This document shows positions 17,301-25,446 of a stretch of DNA of 64,000 nt, in pieces. The translations under genes were made by a program, and so were the position numbers. Location of the stretch: positions 124,001 to 188,000 of the forward strand of contig NZ_RJWA01000003.1 of the NCBI RefSeq assembly GCF_003762835.1, in the 5' to 3' direction. Numbering within the stretch: position 1 is the first letter of the stretch; every line of letters begins with the position of its first letter. This DNA comes from Micromonospora sp. HM5-17 (GTDB taxonomy: Bacteria; Actinomycetota; Actinomycetes; Mycobacteriales; Micromonosporaceae). Below the pieces are notes generated by a model. That model had not been told where the DNA came from. It did no database searches and saw only the letters and a list, made by a program, of their open reading frames with translations.

Positions 17301-18763
17301 CGTTCTCCTCCGGGGTGCTGTCGGGGTACGGCGGGCCGGGCGGCGGGGCCGGTGGCGCCCACCGGTCCGGAGGCCGGACCGCCGGCCTTCGGCGGGCGGG
17401 CCGACGCTTCGGCGAGCCCGGACGCGGCCAGTCCGGATGCGGCGAGCCCGGACGCGGCCAGGGTGGGGACGGTGTCGGCCGGCGAGGCGGCCGGCACCTC
17501 CAGGTCGAAGAGTTCGCGCAGCAGCGCGGCGTACTGGTCGCCGCCGGGTTCGGCGGCGAGCTGGCGTACCCGCACGGTCGGCGAGTGCAGCAACCGCTGT
17601 ACGACCCGGTGCACCGTGTGGCTCACCTCGGCGCGCTGCTCGTCGGTCAGCTCGGGCCGGCGGTGGGCGAGGCGGCGCAGCTCGGCGGTGACCACCTCGT
17701 CGGCCCGGGCCCGCAGGGCGGCGACGGTCGGCGCCACGTCGGCGCCGCGCAGCCAGGAGAGGAACGACTCCACCTCGGTGGTGACGATCTGGGTGACGGC
17801 CGCGGTGTCGGCGGCGGCCGGGCCGGTCGGCTGGGCCGCGGCCAGGCCGTCGATGTCGATCACCACGGCGCCGGGGAGCTCGGCGACCGCTGGTTCGACG
17901 TCCCGGGGCACCGCGAGGTCAAGCAGGACCAGTGGGGCGCTCCGCCGACCGGCGCGCTCGGCCAGGGCCCGGGCGACCGTCTCCCGGGTGAGGACCGGTT
18001 CGATCGAGGCGGTGGCGGCGACTACTATGTCCACTGTGGAGAGTGCGTCGACGAGTTCGGCGATCGGCACGGCGGTGGCGCCGTACGCCTCGGCCAGCCG
18101 GTGTGCCCGGTCGGCGCCCCGGTTGCTGACCGTCACCGGGCCGGCGCCGCGCCGCGCGAGGGTGGCGACCGCCAGCGCACCCATCGAGCCCGCCCCGACC
18201 ACCAGGGCGGGCCGCCCCTCGATGCCGTCGGGGAAGTGGGTCGCGGCCAGGTCGAGCGCGGCGGTGACCACACTCTGCCCGGCCCGGTCGATGTCGGTCT
18301 CGGCGTGAGCGCGCTTTCCCACCCGCAGGGCCTGCTGCATCAGCTCGTGCAGCAGCCGTCCGGGTGCGTCGGCCTCGCTCGCCACGTGGTAGGCGTCCCG
18401 GAGTTGGCCGAGGATCTGCGCCTCGCCGACCACCATCGAGTCGAGCCCGGCCGCCACCCGGAAGACGTGCTCGACGGCGGCGCCGTCGTAGTGGACGTAC
18501 AGGTGGTTGGCGAGATCGGCCGGAGTGGAGCCGGCGTGCCCGGCGAGAACGGCGCAGATGTCGCCCAGCCCGCCGTGAAAGCCGGAGACGGCGGCGTAGA
18601 CCTCGACCCGGTTGCAGGTCGAGACGACGACCGCCTCGCCGACGTACGGCTGTTGGAGCAGGCGACGGAGGATCGCCGGCAGGTCTCCGGAGGCGACCGA
18701 CAGCCGCTCCAGGACGGCGACCGGTGCGGTGCGGTGCGAGGCACCGACGACGAGCAGGTTCAT
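17297..18763 (-). CDS. hemA: glutamyl-tRNA reductase
   Basis: A 488-residue enzyme that reduces glutamyl-tRNA(Glu) to glutamate-1-semialdehyde, the first committed step of C5-pathway haem synthesis. The nucleophile is Cys50 in VVVSTCNRVEVY; GEAQILGQ and the NADPH-binding VVGAGSMGALA are present, followed by the dimerisation domain. The C terminus is extended by about 60 Ala/Gly/Pro-rich residues containing three LAASG repeats (near 17405-17470), which looks like local repeat expansion. ATG 18763 overlaps the rex stop as ATGA, so redox control by Rex at the promoter would reach this gene directly. Confidence 0.97.
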   Translation of the reverse strand: MNLLVVGASHRTAPVAVLERLSVASGDLPAILRRLLQQPYVGEAVVVSTCNRVEVYAAVSGFHGGLGDICAVLAGHAGSTPADLANHLYVHYDGAAVEHVFRVAAGLDSMVVGEAQILGQLRDAYHVASEADAPGRLLHELMQQALRVGKRAHAETDIDRAGQSVVTAALDLAATHFPDGIEGRPALVVGAGSMGALAVATLARRGAGPVTVSNRGADRAHRLAEAYGATAVPIAELVDALSTVDIVVAATASIEPVLTRETVARALAERAGRRSAPLVLLDLAVPRDVEPAVAELPGAVVIDIDGLAAAQPTGPAAADTAAVTQIVTTEVESFLSWLRGADVAPTVAALRARADEVVTAELRRLAHRRPELTDEQRAEVSHTVHRVVQRLLHSPTVRVRQLAAEPGGDQYAALLRELFDLEVPAASPADTVPTLAASGLAASGLAASGLAEASARPPKAGGPASGPVGATGPAARPAVPRQHPGGER

Positions 18764-19650
18764 GAGCCGATCGCCTCCGTGTTGGTGGACCGGAGCGGCC
18801 CGGTGGGGGTGGCCGTGGGCGTGCTGGTGGGGGTGGCCTCGGAGGTGCCGGCCGCCGCGAGCCCGCCGGGCAGCGCGGTCAGTCCGGTGGCCGGCGGGGC
18901 CGGGGACGTCTCCGAGCCCGGCTCGGGCGGCTCCGCCGCGGTCGGCAGGCCGGTCAGCGCCGCCTTGCGGTGTTCGTGGAAGGAGAGGATCTGGAGCTCG
19001 ATGGCGAGGTCGACCTTGCGTACGTCGACGCCGTCCGGCACCGACAACACACAGGGCGCGAAGTTCAGGATGCTGGTCACGCCGGCGTCGACGAGTTGGT
19101 CGGCGACGCTCTGCGCGGCGGTGGCGGGAGTGGCGATCACGCCGATCGTGATCGCCTCCTCGGCGACCACCCGGGGCAGGTCGTCGATGTGTCGGACGAC
19201 GAGGCCGTTGATCTCCTCGCCGATCCGGGCCGGGTCCGCGTCGAAGAGGGCGGCGATCCGGAAGCCGCGGCTGGCGAAGCCCGCGTACCCGGCGAGGGCG
19301 TGACCGAGGTTACCCACCCCGACCAGGGCGACCGCCCGGCGTTGGGTCAGCCCGAGCACGAACTCGATCTGGTCGATCAACAGGGCGACGTCGTACCCCA
19401 CGCCCCGGGTGCCGTACGACCCGAGCTGGGAGAGGTCCTTACGGAGCTTGGCGGAGTTCACCCCGGCCGCCGAAGCCAACTCCTCGCTGGAGACCGTGTC
19501 GTTACCGGTTTCGGCGAGGTGGTGCAGGGCACGGAGGTACTCGGGGAGCCGGGCGACCGTCGCCTCAGGGAGATCCGGGAGCGCCGGCACGGCATCGGCG
19601 CGGCCGGGCGTGCCTGCAGGGCGGTGCTGACTCATGCGACTCCGTGCCAT
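18760..19650 (-). CDS. rex: redox-sensing transcriptional repressor Rex
   Basis: A protein of about 296 residues. The N-terminal winged helix (SSEELASAAGVNSAKLRKDLSQL then GSYGTRGVGYDV) and the NAD(H)-binding Rossmann domain (VGVGNLGHALAGY, then FDADP, NFAPCVLSVPDGVDVR and ELQILSFHEHRKAA) match Rex throughout. Rex senses the NADH/NAD+ ratio and represses respiratory and haem genes when NADH is high. The last 50 residues are a Pro/Thr/Ala-rich tail. ATG 19650 (GAGGATC upstream) or ATG 19635 (GGAG upstream) can start it; the longer upstream frame would run through the operator and is rejected. It heads the hemACD block. Confidence 0.95.
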   Translation of the reverse strand: MARSRMSQHRPAGTPGRADAVPALPDLPEATVARLPEYLRALHHLAETGNDTVSSEELASAAGVNSAKLRKDLSQLGSYGTRGVGYDVALLIDQIEFVLGLTQRRAVALVGVGNLGHALAGYAGFASRGFRIAALFDADPARIGEEINGLVVRHIDDLPRVVAEEAITIGVIATPATAAQSVADQLVDAGVTSILNFAPCVLSVPDGVDVRKVDLAIELQILSFHEHRKAALTGLPTAAEPPEPGSETSPAPPATGLTALPGGLAAAGTSEATPTSTPTATPTGPLRSTNTEAIGS

Positions 19651-19754
19651 GCGATCCTCGACCAGCCGGAGCGGCCGGTCGTACCGGGGCACCCGCTGGC
19701 GACCGCTGTGACCGGTTGTGCTAGCAGGGCTCGTCGGAGTAATAGAGTAGGCGC

Positions 19755-19772
19755 TTGTGAAGACACGCACAA
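19755..19772. promoter_or_regulatory. Rex operator (ROP) candidate upstream of rex-hemACD
   Basis: TTGTGAAGACACGCACAA has a perfect left half of the Rex consensus TTGTGAA-N4-TTCACAA and 5 of 7 positions in the right half. It lies about 105 bases before the rex start. On the minus strand TTGTGC-17-TACTCT overlaps it and could be the repressed promoter, though that promoter is weak. Autoregulation of rex through such a site is known in Streptomyces; here it is inferred from sequence. Confidence 0.7.
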
Positions 19773-19796
19773 ATCGCGATCTTGGTAGATCGCGAT
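19773..19796. repeat. perfect inverted repeat next to the Rex operator
   Basis: ATCGCGATCT, four bases (TGGT), AGATCGCGAT: a 10-base perfect inverted repeat, each arm of which contains the self-palindrome ATCGCGAT. It abuts the Rex operator with no gap. It could be a second regulator site for rex or a 5' hairpin for a leftward transcript that starts upstream. Its function is unknown. Confidence 0.7.
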
Positions 19797-20157
19797 AACA
19801 CCTCACCTGGGCCTCCCAATACCCGATCAGATCCTCGCGCCTCGCCGACCCGCTCAGCGATTATTGCCTAAGTCCGACTTATCTGCCCAACTCGCCGCGG
19901 TGGCCGGCCTGGTCACCGCCCTCGTCGACGCCGCCGGGCGGATCGCAACCGGCGTGGCAATCATCGGAGCCGACAGATTCCGGCCTCCCGCGGATCCCTC
20001 CTTCCCGGCGATTCCGCCGCCCGACGCATTTCACCAGGGAGGGCGGGAATGCGAGGAATCCCCCGGCGAGCCACGGCCGTGGGTGGGGGCAGCCCTACCG
20101 TGGATTGGCCAGCCGATGGGATGGGAGCCGACCACGCCGATGCCTAGCGTCGAGGAC
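19797..20157. other. intergenic upstream of the histidine kinase, no supported gene
   Basis: The histidine-kinase frame is open back to a TTG at 19864, but nothing in that extension resembles the family and the ribosome site fits the ATG at 20158. The stretch presumably holds the rightward promoter. I see no other gene. Confidence 0.5.
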
Positions 20158-21462
20158 ATGACCACTACCGCCGCCGTCGGCGTCCCGGCCGAACCGACCG
20201 CCGGGCGCGGCACACTACGCCAGCTCGCCATCGACTCGGGTTACGTACTCCTCGGCTTCCCCCTCGCCCTGGTGAGCTTCGTCATGGTCGCCTTCGGGTC
20301 CGCCCTCGGACTCGGGCTGGCGGTGACGGTGATGGGGCTGCCGATCCTCGCCGGTACGCTCTACGCCGCCCGCCGCCTCGCCGACATCGAACGGGGTCGG
20401 ATGTCGGTGGTGCTCCGGCAGCCCCGGGTACGGCCCACGTACCGGACCGCCGGCCCGAACGCCGGCACCTGGCGGCGTATCCTGACGCCGATCGGCGACG
20501 CCCAGTCCTGGCTCGACCTGGCACACGGCTTCGCCGCGCTCGTCGTCTCGGTGCCGGCCTTCGGCATCACGTTGCTCTGGTGGACCGGCGCCGTCGGCGG
20601 CTCGCTCTACTGGGCGTACGACTGGGCGATCCCGAGCAGCCCGGACGGCCAGGGGCTGCCCGACCTGCTCGGCCTCGGCGACTCCGCCGTCGCCCGGATC
20701 GGGCTCAACACCGCCCTCGGCGTCTTCTTCCTGATCACCCTGCCGCTGGTGGTCCGCGGCTGCGCCCTGATGCGGGCGGGACTCGCCCGCACCCTGCTCG
20801 CCGGCGTCGCCGAGATGCGCAACCGGATCACCGTGCTGGAGGAGCAGAGGCGGGCCGCCGTCTCGGCGGAGGCGACCGCGCTGCGCCGCCTGGAGCGGGA
20901 CATCCACGACGGGCCACAACAGCGGCTGGTCCGGCTCGCCATGGATCTCAGCCGGGCCCAGCACCAGCTCGCCACCGATCCGGAGGCGGCCCGGCAGACC
21001 CTCGACGAGGCGCTGACCCAGACCCGGGAGACCCTCGCCGAGCTGCGCGCCCTGTCCCGGGGCATCGCGCCGCCGATCCTGGTCGACCGGGGGCTGCCCA
21101 GCGCCCTGGCCGCGCTCGCCGGGCGTGGCGTGATCCCGATCGAACTCACCGTCGACCCGGAGCTCGGCACCCCGGGCGGGCGGCTCGACCCGGCGGTGGA
21201 GTCGACCGCGTACTTCGTGGTCGCCGAGGCGCTGGCGAACGTCGCCAAGCACAGCCGGGCCCGCGAGTGCTGGGTCACGGTGGTCCGGGAGCAGGGGACG
21301 TTGCGGATCACCGTGCTGGACGACGGCGAGGGCGGTGCGCACGTCGCCAAGGGCCACGGCCTCGCCGGGCTCGCCGACCGGGTACGCGCCAACGGGGGCA
21401 CCTTCACCGTGCTCAGCCCGGTGGGTGGGCCAACCGAGATCCGGGCCGAACTGCCGTGCTGA
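20158..21462 (+). CDS. sensor histidine kinase (HisKA_3 type) with membrane sensor domain
   Basis: A protein of about 434 residues. Residues 20-205 are a four-helix membrane sensor domain (two hairpins, about 27-72 and 120-200). A coiled linker follows, then the dimerisation/phosphoacceptor helix RDIHDGPQQRLVRLAMDL with His250, and a HATPase_c domain (VVAEALANVAKHSRA, DDGEGG, GHGLAGLADRVRANGG). It autophosphorylates and passes phosphate to the LuxR-type regulator that starts 65 bases downstream. ATG 20158 has a GAGGA site. The signal is unknown. The adjacency to rex suggests but does not show an envelope or respiratory cue. Confidence 0.92.
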   Translation: MTTTAAVGVPAEPTAGRGTLRQLAIDSGYVLLGFPLALVSFVMVAFGSALGLGLAVTVMGLPILAGTLYAARRLADIERGRMSVVLRQPRVRPTYRTAGPNAGTWRRILTPIGDAQSWLDLAHGFAALVVSVPAFGITLLWWTGAVGGSLYWAYDWAIPSSPDGQGLPDLLGLGDSAVARIGLNTALGVFFLITLPLVVRGCALMRAGLARTLLAGVAEMRNRITVLEEQRRAAVSAEATALRRLERDIHDGPQQRLVRLAMDLSRAQHQLATDPEAARQTLDEALTQTRETLAELRALSRGIAPPILVDRGLPSALAALAGRGVIPIELTVDPELGTPGGRLDPAVESTAYFVVAEALANVAKHSRARECWVTVVREQGTLRITVLDDGEGGAHVAKGHGLAGLADRVRANGGTFTVLSPVGGPTEIRAELPC

Positions 21463-21487
21463 GGCGGGACTGCCGTGCTGAGGCGGG
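21450..21487. repeat. 19-bp tandem duplication across the kinase stop codon
   Basis: ACTGCCGTGCTGAGGCGGG occurs twice in tandem (21450-21468 and 21469-21487). The first copy contains the TGA stop of the kinase gene. The second copy is not in the same frame and is non-coding. It looks like a recent slippage duplication. Confidence 0.9.
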
Positions 21488-21527
21488 CGCTGGCGGCGCC
21501 GACGGCGCCGGGATGGTAGACAGCGGT

Positions 21528-22193
21528 ATGCGCGTGGTAATCGCCGACGACGCCGTCCTGCTCCGGGAGGGCCTGGTCCGGCTGCTGAACGAGCACGGCC
21601 ACGAGGTCGTCGCCGCGGTCGGTGACGGTGAGGCGCTGGTGGAGGCCATCGTCACGCACCGCCCCGACGTCTCCATCGTCGACGTACGGATGCCGCCGTC
21701 GCATACCGACGAGGGCCTGCGGGCGGCGGTGGAGGCCCGGCGGCGGGTGCCGCGGACGCCGATCCTGGTGCTCTCCCAGTACGTCGAGGTGTCGTACGCC
21801 GACGACCTGCTCGCCACGGTCCGCCCGACCGGCACCTCCAGCGGCGGGGGAATCGGATACCTGCTCAAGGACCGGGTCTCGGCGATCGACGAGTTTCTCG
21901 ACGCGGTCAACCGGGTCGCCGCCGGCGGTACGGTCCTCGATCCCGAGGTCGTCGGTCAGCTCCTCGTCCGGCGTCGTCGCGACGACCCGCTGCGCCAGCT
22001 GACCCCCCGGGAACGCGAGGTGCTCGGACTGATGGCCGAGGGCCGGTCCAACACGGCGATCGCCCGGGCGCTGGTGGTGAGCGACGGCGCCGTCGAGAAG
22101 CACGTCCGCAACATCTTCACCAAGCTCTGCCTCCCGCCGGACGAGGAGCAGCACCGCCGGGTGCTGGCGGTCCTCGCGTACCTGCGCGCCTGA
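21528..22193 (+). CDS. LuxR/NarL family response regulator
   Basis: A 221-residue regulator with an N-terminal receiver domain (acidic pair at Asp7-Asp8, phosphoacceptor Asp52 in IVDVRMPP, Lys in YLLKDRV) and a C-terminal LuxR HTH (LTPREREVLGLMAEGRSNTAIARAL then VEKHVRNIFTKLCL). It is the partner of the upstream kinase and probably activates transcription when phosphorylated. MRVVIADD at 21528 is preferred; an ATG five codons earlier (21513) is possible. It converges on a HAD gene with 33 bases between stops. Confidence 0.95.
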   Translation: MRVVIADDAVLLREGLVRLLNEHGHEVVAAVGDGEALVEAIVTHRPDVSIVDVRMPPSHTDEGLRAAVEARRRVPRTPILVLSQYVEVSYADDLLATVRPTGTSSGGGIGYLLKDRVSAIDEFLDAVNRVAAGGTVLDPEVVGQLLVRRRRDDPLRQLTPREREVLGLMAEGRSNTAIARALVVSDGAVEKHVRNIFTKLCLPPDEEQHRRVLAVLAYLRA

Positions 22194-22226
22194 CCGGCGT
22201 CGGCCCGGGCGACCGGCGGGTACCGC

Positions 22227-22877
22227 TCAGTCCAGTTCGGCCGCCAGTGCGACCGCCTCGGTCAGCGAGTCCGCCACCGGCCAGCCGGAGGCCCGGAGCC
22301 GGGCCGGGTCGGTGATGCCGCCCGTGTAGAGGACGCAGCGGGCGCCGACGTACGCGGCGGCCTCGGCGTCGTCGATCGAGTCGCCGATCAGCACGGTCGA
22401 CCGCCCCTCGACGCCGACGGCGGCCAGGTGTCGGGCGAGGTGGCTCGCCTTCCGCCCTCCGCCAACCCCGGCGCGCAGCCCGTCGATCCGCCGGAAGTGC
22501 GGGGTGAGGCCGTACCGGTCGACGGTCGGGACGAGCTCGTCGTGGAACCACATCGACAGCAGGGACTGGGATCCGTGCCAGGACCGCAGCGCAACGGCGG
22601 CGTCGGCGGTCAGGGTGCACTCCGCCAGCCCGAGCCGGTACGCCTCGTGGAAGAGCTTGTCGAGCCGGGCGAACTCCTCGGCGTCCAGCATCCGACCGAG
22701 GACCTCGGCGTAGTAGTCCATGATCGGGCGGCGGTACTGCGTCCGGTGCTCCTCCACGGTGATCACCGGCCCGCCGACGGCGGCCAGCACGGCGTTCGTG
22801 GCGGAGACGACCAGGTGCAGGTCGTCGAGGAGGGTGCCGTTCCAGTCCCAGACCAGGTGGTCGCGTCCACGGGGCAT
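22227..22877 (-). CDS. HAD family hydrolase (phosphoglycolate phosphatase-like)
   Basis: A 216-residue protein of the haloacid dehalogenase superfamily. Motif I is VWDWNGTLLDD, where the nucleophile Asp is present but the usual second Asp is Asn. Motif II is lacking an obvious Ser/Thr-Asn strand, Lys is supplied by GGGRKASH, and motif IV is LIGDSIDDAEAA. It resembles actinobacterial phosphatase-like HAD proteins of unknown substrate. The ATG at 22877 begins immediately before the conserved strand; the frame runs on upstream without support. The next 218 bases up to 23095 hold no gene. Confidence 0.85.
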   Translation of the reverse strand: MPRGRDHLVWDWNGTLLDDLHLVVSATNAVLAAVGGPVITVEEHRTQYRRPIMDYYAEVLGRMLDAEEFARLDKLFHEAYRLGLAECTLTADAAVALRSWHGSQSLLSMWFHDELVPTVDRYGLTPHFRRIDGLRAGVGGGRKASHLARHLAAVGVEGRSTVLIGDSIDDAEAAAYVGARCVLYTGGITDPARLRASGWPVADSLTEAVALAAELD

Positions 22878-23095
22878 CCGAGCACGATACGTCGCCACGC
22901 GCGACCGGCGGGGCATCGACCAAGCCGCTATGTGACAGATCACCGGGCCGGCGAACCCCTCGGCGCCGGCCCGGCCACGCGCGGCCACCACGCCGGCCAC
23001 CCGCGGCCACCGGGCCCGCCTCCGGCGGGCGCGGCCAGCCCGCCCGGCCTCGGCTCACCCGCCACGGCACCGGGTCGACGGTTGGCGGGCCGCGG

Positions 23096-23353
23096 TCAGC
23101 CGCGCGGCGCGGTGAGGTCGCGGATCAACCGCTCCTCCTCGACCCGCCAGTAGCCGTGCTCCCGGCCGTCGAGCAGGATGACCGGAAGCCGGTCGCCATA
23201 GTCCCGCTCCAGCTCCAGGTCGCCGGTGACGTCCACCTCGGTCCACCGGTCGCCGGTAACCGCCACCACCCGCGCCATCGCCTCCCGGGCAACCTCGCAG
23301 AGGTGACAGCCGGGTCGGGTGATCAGGGTCAGTCGCGGCTCATCCGTCCCCAC
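23096..23353 (-). CDS. glutaredoxin family protein
   Basis: An 85-residue thioredoxin-fold protein starting at GTG 23353. It has the redox motif RPGCHLCEVA (CxxC, about residues 16-19), the cis-Pro strand LPVILLDG, and a C-terminal helix. It probably catalyses dithiol-disulfide exchange, in actinomycetes perhaps with mycothiol or thioredoxin reductase. A glutaredoxin-like gene next to hemA/rex is also found in Mycobacterium and Streptomyces, so the position is conserved. Confidence 0.88.
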   Translation of the reverse strand: MGTDEPRLTLITRPGCHLCEVAREAMARVVAVTGDRWTEVDVTGDLELERDYGDRLPVILLDGREHGYWRVEEERLIRDLTAPRG

Positions 23354-24190
23354 TGCCCGTTTCCTCCCGGAATGTCGACGTCGTACCCTGCCGATCGCCG
23401 AGGACGGCAGGGGCGCCACGAACTCTATCCCGCTCGGACGCGGGTACCGGGGCAGGTGCCGGGAGGGACGTCAGCCGGGCCCGTCGGCCCGCCGGTGGCG
23501 CCCTGAGGCGTGGCGCAGCACGGCGCGGGATCTGGGCGCCCGGGCCGCCGGCCGGCGCCCATTCGGACCGACGGGGGCCGGCGGCGGGTGGTGTGCACCT
23601 CGGACAGTGCCGACGGGCCGCCAGCCTCCCCTGCCGGCCACGTCCCGTGCCGGCTCCCGTTCTGACCTCGTTCCGATCAGGACGGACGTGCCGGAGTCGG
23701 AGTGTCACCGCGACGTTGTCGGCGAACTGGTCGAGCTCGGAACTGGAGCCTGTTCGGGGCCGCCGTCTGTCCCGGCTGGAGACGTGGAAGTTGCGACCCG
23801 CTGGGGCGCGTTCGTGGAAGTTGCTCGACTTCGCCGGCGGTGCGCGGTACGGTCCACGAGACCGTAACGGCATTCGCGATTTCCCGCGTCTGCTTGGCAC
23901 GGTCCACAGACACCCGAGCCGACGCCTATTAGCACAAACCGCAGCGGCACGCCAAGCGCGCGCCGCCTATTGGCGTTTCTTGGTGTTTTCCCTGCTCAGG
24001 GCGGTCCCGAGTCGACTGTCTGGCATCCGACAACGCACAACTGGTGCGGCCCGAACGGGTGGCTTTCGGGAAATACTTTGGCTCTGTGTAACGGACTCGC
24101 CGCACATGGGTGACGTTGGCCCCTATCATCACTCGGGTCGGCTCACCCCTTTTGCCGTGAGTCGACACCCCTCAGCCCGAGGAGGCCGCC
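23354..24190. other. long control region upstream of the bldN operon
   Basis: About 840 bases without a convincing gene. The bldN frame happens to stay open far back, but codon use there is not that of a gene and no start has a ribosome site. The stretch from about 23860 to 24130 is richer in A/T than its surroundings. It contains a pair of direct repeats (23784 and 23814), CGTAAC and TGTAAC elements (23865 and 24089), and the ribosome site of a small ORF at its end. In Streptomyces bldN is controlled by developmental regulators such as BldD; I could not find a clear BldD palindrome. Confidence 0.6.
23784..23825. repeat. two direct repeats CGTGGAAGTTGC upstream of bldN
   Basis: CGTGGAAGTTGC occurs at 23784-23795 and 23814-23825. 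The copies are 30 bases apart from start to start, about three helical turns, so a dimeric or cooperative activator could bind both on one face. They lie about 370 bases before the upstream ORF. Function is inferred. Confidence 0.6.
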
Positions 24191-24358
24191 GTGCCTGTAA
24201 GAGCACAGCACCAGCAGCTGTGGGGCGTGTGCCGTGGTACGGCGCACCCCGGATCTGCCGTGCCGGATCGCGCCGTCCGTGGCGCACGTACGGCCACCAC
24301 CGTGGCCGGGCCCGGGCTACGGGTCCCGCGGTCGCGGGCGGCCGGGGAGGTCCAGTGA
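24191..24358 (+). CDS. small upstream ORF translationally coupled to bldN
   Basis: GTG at 24191 follows a strong ribosome site (GAGGAGG, 5-base spacing) and opens 55 codons ending in a TGA that overlaps the bldN start codon as GTGA (24355-24358). The predicted peptide begins MPVRAQHQQLWGVCRG and has no known domain; it is basic, with two or more Cys/Trp residues near the start. Its third-codon GC is lower than in neighbouring genes. The good ribosome site and the 4-base overlap argue that it is translated and couples to bldN, either as a leader peptide or as a small protein. Product function is unknown. Confidence 0.55.
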   Translation: MPVRAQHQQLWGVCRGTAHPGSAVPDRAVRGARTATTVAGPGLRVPRSRAAGEVQ

Positions 24359-25383
24359 GCACCTACGGATACGTCGACGGGGAGCCTGTCGGCCAGATGC
24401 GGAACGCCCGGCACGCCCTCACCGAAGGCCTGACCCGGCTTGGCCTGGCCGTGAACGACATGCTGAGCCTCGCCGTGCGGGGCGACGGGGGGTCGAAGCG
24501 GACCAGGAGTCGTCCGCACCATCCGAACGAGACGCCGGCCCGGCAGGGCGGGCCGGGTGGGAACAGCCGGCAGGTGGGTGGGCGGGTGGCCAGCCCGGCC
24601 CGCCCCCCGATGCCGGCGCAGCCCGGTGCCGGGCAGCCGCCGGGCGGTGGCGTTCCCGAGCCGGACGACGTACCCCCGGGGTCGGAGGGTGAGCGTCCCG
24701 AGTCGATCAACCCGAACACCGAGACGGCCGTCCTGCCGGTGGTCCCCGCTGGGGCGTCCACATCGGGCCGCCCCGGCGGCGCCGCGCCCGGCCACCCCGA
24801 CCGGCCGGACCCGTCCGACCCGGCCCGCGAGGTCTGGGCCCTGGTGGAACGCGCGCAGGCGGGCGAGCCCGAGGCGTTCGGCCTGATCTACGACCGGTAC
24901 GTAGACACTGTCTTCCGGTTCGTCTACTTCCGGGTCGGCAACCGGCAACTCGCCGAGGACCTCACCTCGGACACCTTCCTCCGCGCTTTGAAGCGGATCG
25001 GCAGCTTCACCTGGCAGGGCCGGGACCTCGGTGCCTGGCTGGTGACGATCGCCCGGAACCTGGTGGCGGACCACTTCAAGTCCGGCCGTTACCGGCTTGA
25101 GGTTACAACGGGTGACGTGTTAGACGCGGATCGTGAGGATCGTGGCCCGGAGGGGAGCCCCGAGGCGGCCGTGGTCGAGCACATCACCAATGTCGCGTTG
25201 CTGACCGCCGTCAAGCAGCTCAACCCCGAGCAGCAGGAGTGCATCGTGCTCCGGTTCCTCCAGGGCTTCTCCGTGGCCGAGACCGCCCAGGCGATGGGGA
25301 AGAACGAGGGAGCGATAAAGGCGTTGCAGTATCGGGCGGTCCGGGCGCTCGCCCGGCTGCTGCCGGACGGGTTCCAGCCGTGA
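24355..25383 (+). CDS. bldN: ECF RNA polymerase sigma factor of the BldN type, with long pro-region
   Basis: A protein of about 342 residues. After roughly 155 N-terminal residues rich in Pro, Gly, Ser and Ala comes an ECF sigma factor: sigma-2 (about 165-240; ERAQAGEPEAFGLIYDRYVD, then DTFLRALKRIGSFTWQGRD) and sigma-4 (about 280-335; LNPEQQECIVLRFLQGFSVA, MGKNEGAIKALQYRAVRAL). These segments match Streptomyces sigma-BldN, which drives morphological development and is made as a pro-protein with an N-terminal extension of about 86 residues; the extension here is nearly twice as long. GTG 24355 has GGGGAGG upstream. The anti-sigma gene rsbN lies downstream, as in Streptomyces. Confidence 0.92.
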   Translation: MSTYGYVDGEPVGQMRNARHALTEGLTRLGLAVNDMLSLAVRGDGGSKRTRSRPHHPNETPARQGGPGGNSRQVGGRVASPARPPMPAQPGAGQPPGGGVPEPDDVPPGSEGERPESINPNTETAVLPVVPAGASTSGRPGGAAPGHPDRPDPSDPAREVWALVERAQAGEPEAFGLIYDRYVDTVFRFVYFRVGNRQLAEDLTSDTFLRALKRIGSFTWQGRDLGAWLVTIARNLVADHFKSGRYRLEVTTGDVLDADREDRGPEGSPEAAVVEHITNVALLTAVKQLNPEQQECIVLRFLQGFSVAETAQAMGKNEGAIKALQYRAVRALARLLPDGFQP

Positions 25384-25446
25384 GGCGGGTTCACCACTCC
25401 GGCCGGGCGGCCGTGATCCCCTTCACTCTTCGTAATTTCTCCACGC

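Noticed and set aside
19864-20157. N-terminal extension of the histidine kinase
   Set aside because: The TTG start has no ribosome site and the added residues do not resemble sensor domains; ATG 20158 has GAGGA.
22930-22945. TGTGACAGATCACC as a CRP/FNR-type site
   Set aside because: The half-sites are four bases apart instead of six, and the site lies behind a HAD gene start with no matching promoter.
23593-24354. N-terminal extension of the bldN frame
   Set aside because: The frame is open but has no ribosome site or family similarity; a strong site precedes the GTG at 24355.
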